Below, in pieces: positions 5,339-6,828 of a DNA stretch of 6,828 bases. Origin of the DNA: Verrucomicrobiia bacterium (GTDB lineage: Bacteria; Verrucomicrobiota; Verrucomicrobiia; Limisphaerales; UBA1319); assembly GCA_017880715.1 (NCBI GenBank), contig JADGRT010000164.1:1-6828 (forward strand), in the 5' to 3' direction. Both the position numbers and the translations under genes were made by a program. Position 1 is the stretch's first letter. Each line of letters begins with the position of its first letter. The notes under the pieces were generated by a model. It searched no databases, had not been told where the DNA came from, and was given only the letters and a program-made list of their open reading frames with translations.

Positions 5339-6721
5339 TTACGGCTGGTTCTGGATATCGTAACAAAATAATGTTTCATGATATCGCAAGTATAATTTCT
5401 TGTCGCCGATCACCGGATGCGTCCACACGTCTTTGTCACGCCCGGCGACGAGCCGAAATCGGCCCGCGTATTCCAAACCGGCAGATGTTGGTTTAATCAA
5501 GGCCATTTCACCTTCCTGGCTGAGGCAATACAACCGGCCATCGGCGTACAGGATGGATCCCATCGCCATATCCGCCAGGTGGTGCCGCACCTGGCCGGTG
5601 GCCGCATCGACACTCGCCCACCCTTTGTCCTTGCGATACCACGAGCCGTAGAGCACCCCCTCGACACACACCAAACACCCGTGACAGGTATCCAGGCGGG
5701 TGGACCACACACACTCGATGCGATCATGAGGCGGTTGGGTATCCCATGCCGGTCGAATTAACCGGCCCGCCTCGGTGTCGGGCGCGGTCATCAACACGGC
5801 GTCGTTTACTAACGTGGGCGTAGCGGCAATGACCCCATACTGGGTTGGCAAGGGATACGTCCACAGCAACTTTCCGGTCTTGGCCTCCACGCCGAACATA
5901 TGACGGAGCGAGCAGTTGACAATTTGCCGTTGTCCATCGCGTTCGATCATGATGGGCGAGGTGTAACTGGCACTGTCCGTCTCCCCAGCCGGTTCCGCCA
6001 GGCGTTGTTGCGCGGGATGGCCGGAGACGCCGAGTTTTAAGGGCTCGGTCGTCCACAAAGTGGATCCGGTCCGTTTATCCAAGGAAACCATGAGCGCCTT
6101 GGCTCCCGCGGGGGTGGCGATCACCTGCGACTCATAGACGAGCAGGCATTCGCTGAGCCCCCAGGTGGGCGTTTTGCCGCCAAACCGATCCAGCATATCG
6201 ACGGCCCATATTTCCGCGCCGTTGCCGGCATCCAGGCATGCCAGACGGCCATGGGCGTTCATGAGATACAACCGGCCCTCGCTAAAGGTGCAGCAGGAAC
6301 GAGCCCCGGGATAGGGGATCTTCCAGGATCGTCCGTTTTTAGTTTCCCAAAGGAGCTTTCCCTGGAGATCGAGAGCATAAACCCGCAGCTCATCCCCAAC
6401 GTCTCCCGTTAAATAGATGCGTCCCCCGGTGATGATCGGCGCCGAATAGCCGCGTCCCAGACCGGATGATTTCCACAACAACCGCGGACCCTCGCCCGGC
6501 CATTGTTGCAGCAAGTTGGTCTCGGTACAGACGCCATCCCGGCGAGGACCGCGCCACTGCGGCCACCCCGTCTCGGGAGAGGCGGTTAATTGGACGCGCG
6601 CGACAGCCGCTATGGTTTGGCCGGCGGCTGAGGTGGCAGCCTCACAAACCCTTGTTTCTGAGATAATCTGGAGTCCCGCGAGTAATCCTAACCAACCAAG
6701 AATGACGTGCCTGCATTGCAT
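5339..6721 (-). CDS. Secreted PQQ-like beta-propeller repeat protein
   Basis: A 460-residue protein counted from the ATG at 6721. MQCRH, then the hydrophobic VILGWLGLLAGLQII and a polar SETRVCEA segment, form a likely Sec signal peptide with cleavage near residue 28. The mature protein opens with the WPQWRGPRRDG signature (53-63), typical of a large exported Planctomycete/Verrucomicrobia family. At least five blade motifs of the form A/V-x-D-x-x-T/N-G-x-x-x-W are visible: LDLQGKLLW (117-125), LDAGNGAEIW (163-172), LDKRTGSTLW (214-223), VEAKTGKLLW (278-287) and VDAATGQV (371-378). These are structural repeats. I see no quinoprotein dehydrogenase signature, so PQQ binding or enzyme activity is not claimed. 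A Cys cluster, CHGCLVC (346-352), is unusual. The frame stays open upstream to the window edge, with a TTG at 6772 as an alternative start. No clear Shine-Dalgarno precedes either start. The substrate or ligand is unknown. Confidence 0.88.
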   Translation of the reverse strand: MQCRHVILGWLGLLAGLQIISETRVCEAATSAAGQTIAAVARVQLTASPETGWPQWRGPRRDGVCTETNLLQQWPGEGPRLLWKSSGLGRGYSAPIITGGRIYLTGDVGDELRVYALDLQGKLLWETKNGRSWKIPYPGARSCCTFSEGRLYLMNAHGRLACLDAGNGAEIWAVDMLDRFGGKTPTWGLSECLLVYESQVIATPAGAKALMVSLDKRTGSTLWTTEPLKLGVSGHPAQQRLAEPAGETDSASYTSPIMIERDGQRQIVNCSLRHMFGVEAKTGKLLWTYPLPTQYGVIAATPTLVNDAVLMTAPDTEAGRLIRPAWDTQPPHDRIECVWSTRLDTCHGCLVCVEGVLYGSWYRKDKGWASVDAATGQVRHHLADMAMGSILYADGRLYCLSQEGEMALIKPTSAGLEYAGRFRLVAGRDKDVWTHPVIGDKKLYLRYHETLFCYDIQNQP

Positions 6722-6828
6722 AGACTGGGATCTTTTGAGGCCGAGTTTAACCCATGCCCCCAGTTTCCGCAAATCATGTTGACGAAAAAATCGGGGATCC
6801 GGAGATTTCCAGCAAGCACCGCCCCTTC
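6722..6828. other. Upstream region of the propeller gene, with a short + strand frame running off the edge
   Basis: No gene can be established here. On the + strand an ATG at 6776 opens a frame (MLTKKSGIRRFP...) that stays open for 17 full codons to the window end. It has no obvious Shine-Dalgarno, so it could be the start of a divergent gene or chance. On the - strand the propeller frame also continues without a stop to the edge, so that protein might start further upstream. A T-run follows a very short CGG/CCG stem on the - strand (about 6785-6802), which is too weak to call a terminator. No convincing promoter was found. Confidence 0.3.

Noticed and set aside
5391..5396. TATAAT on the + strand
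   Set aside because: It lies within the 3' end of the - strand propeller gene, has no -35 box at suitable distance and no + strand gene after it.
5339..6721. True PQQ-dependent dehydrogenase
   Set aside because: Only propeller blade motifs are visible; no quinoprotein active-site signature or haem-binding CxxCH is present.
6779..6784. TTGACG as a possible -35 box
   Set aside because: No acceptable -10 hexamer is found 16-18 bases further along, and it falls inside the open frame at the edge.

Overview
The window carries three housekeeping or envelope genes on the + strand and one secreted-protein gene on the - strand. It most likely comes from a moderately GC-rich bacterium of the PVC group, and my best guess is Verrucomicrobia (Pedosphaera/Limisphaerales-like). 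That guess rests on three things: the style of the valyl-tRNA synthetase around its HIGH motif (PPPNVTGVLTLGH...LNNTLQD), the secreted propeller protein with an N-terminal WPQWRGP signature (a family expanded in Planctomycetes and Verrucomicrobia), and repeat-laden intergenic DNA. It is inferred from recall of these families, not from a search.

Layout: (1) 1-2723, valS, valyl-tRNA synthetase, lacking only a few N-terminal codons that lie left of the window. (2) 2724-3092, a gene-free stretch of about 370 bases packed with distinct repeats: a 14-bp perfect inverted repeat, a GAC/GAG-rich palindromic tract, a terminator-like hairpin with a GNRA loop and T-run, a run of six degenerate heptamers, and a leader segment in front of the next gene. 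(3) 3093-3623, a DUF192-family protein with a lipoprotein-type signal sequence, overlapping by 4 bp (ATGA) with (4) 3620-5257, nadE, glutamine-dependent NAD+ synthetase. These two genes form a translationally coupled pair. (5) 5258-5338, a short convergent intergenic region with GC-rich hairpins, part of which resembles the element behind valS. (6) 5339-6721 on the - strand, a secreted PQQ-like beta-propeller protein. (7) 6722-6828, the upstream region of that gene, with a short + strand reading frame running off the right edge.

The coding content is ordinary: protein synthesis, NAD synthesis and two exported proteins. I see no defence system, mobile-element gene, CRISPR array or RNA gene. 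The part that stands out is the non-coding DNA: several different short repeat families lie side by side between valS and the DUF192 gene, and one of them has a recognisable relative after nadE.
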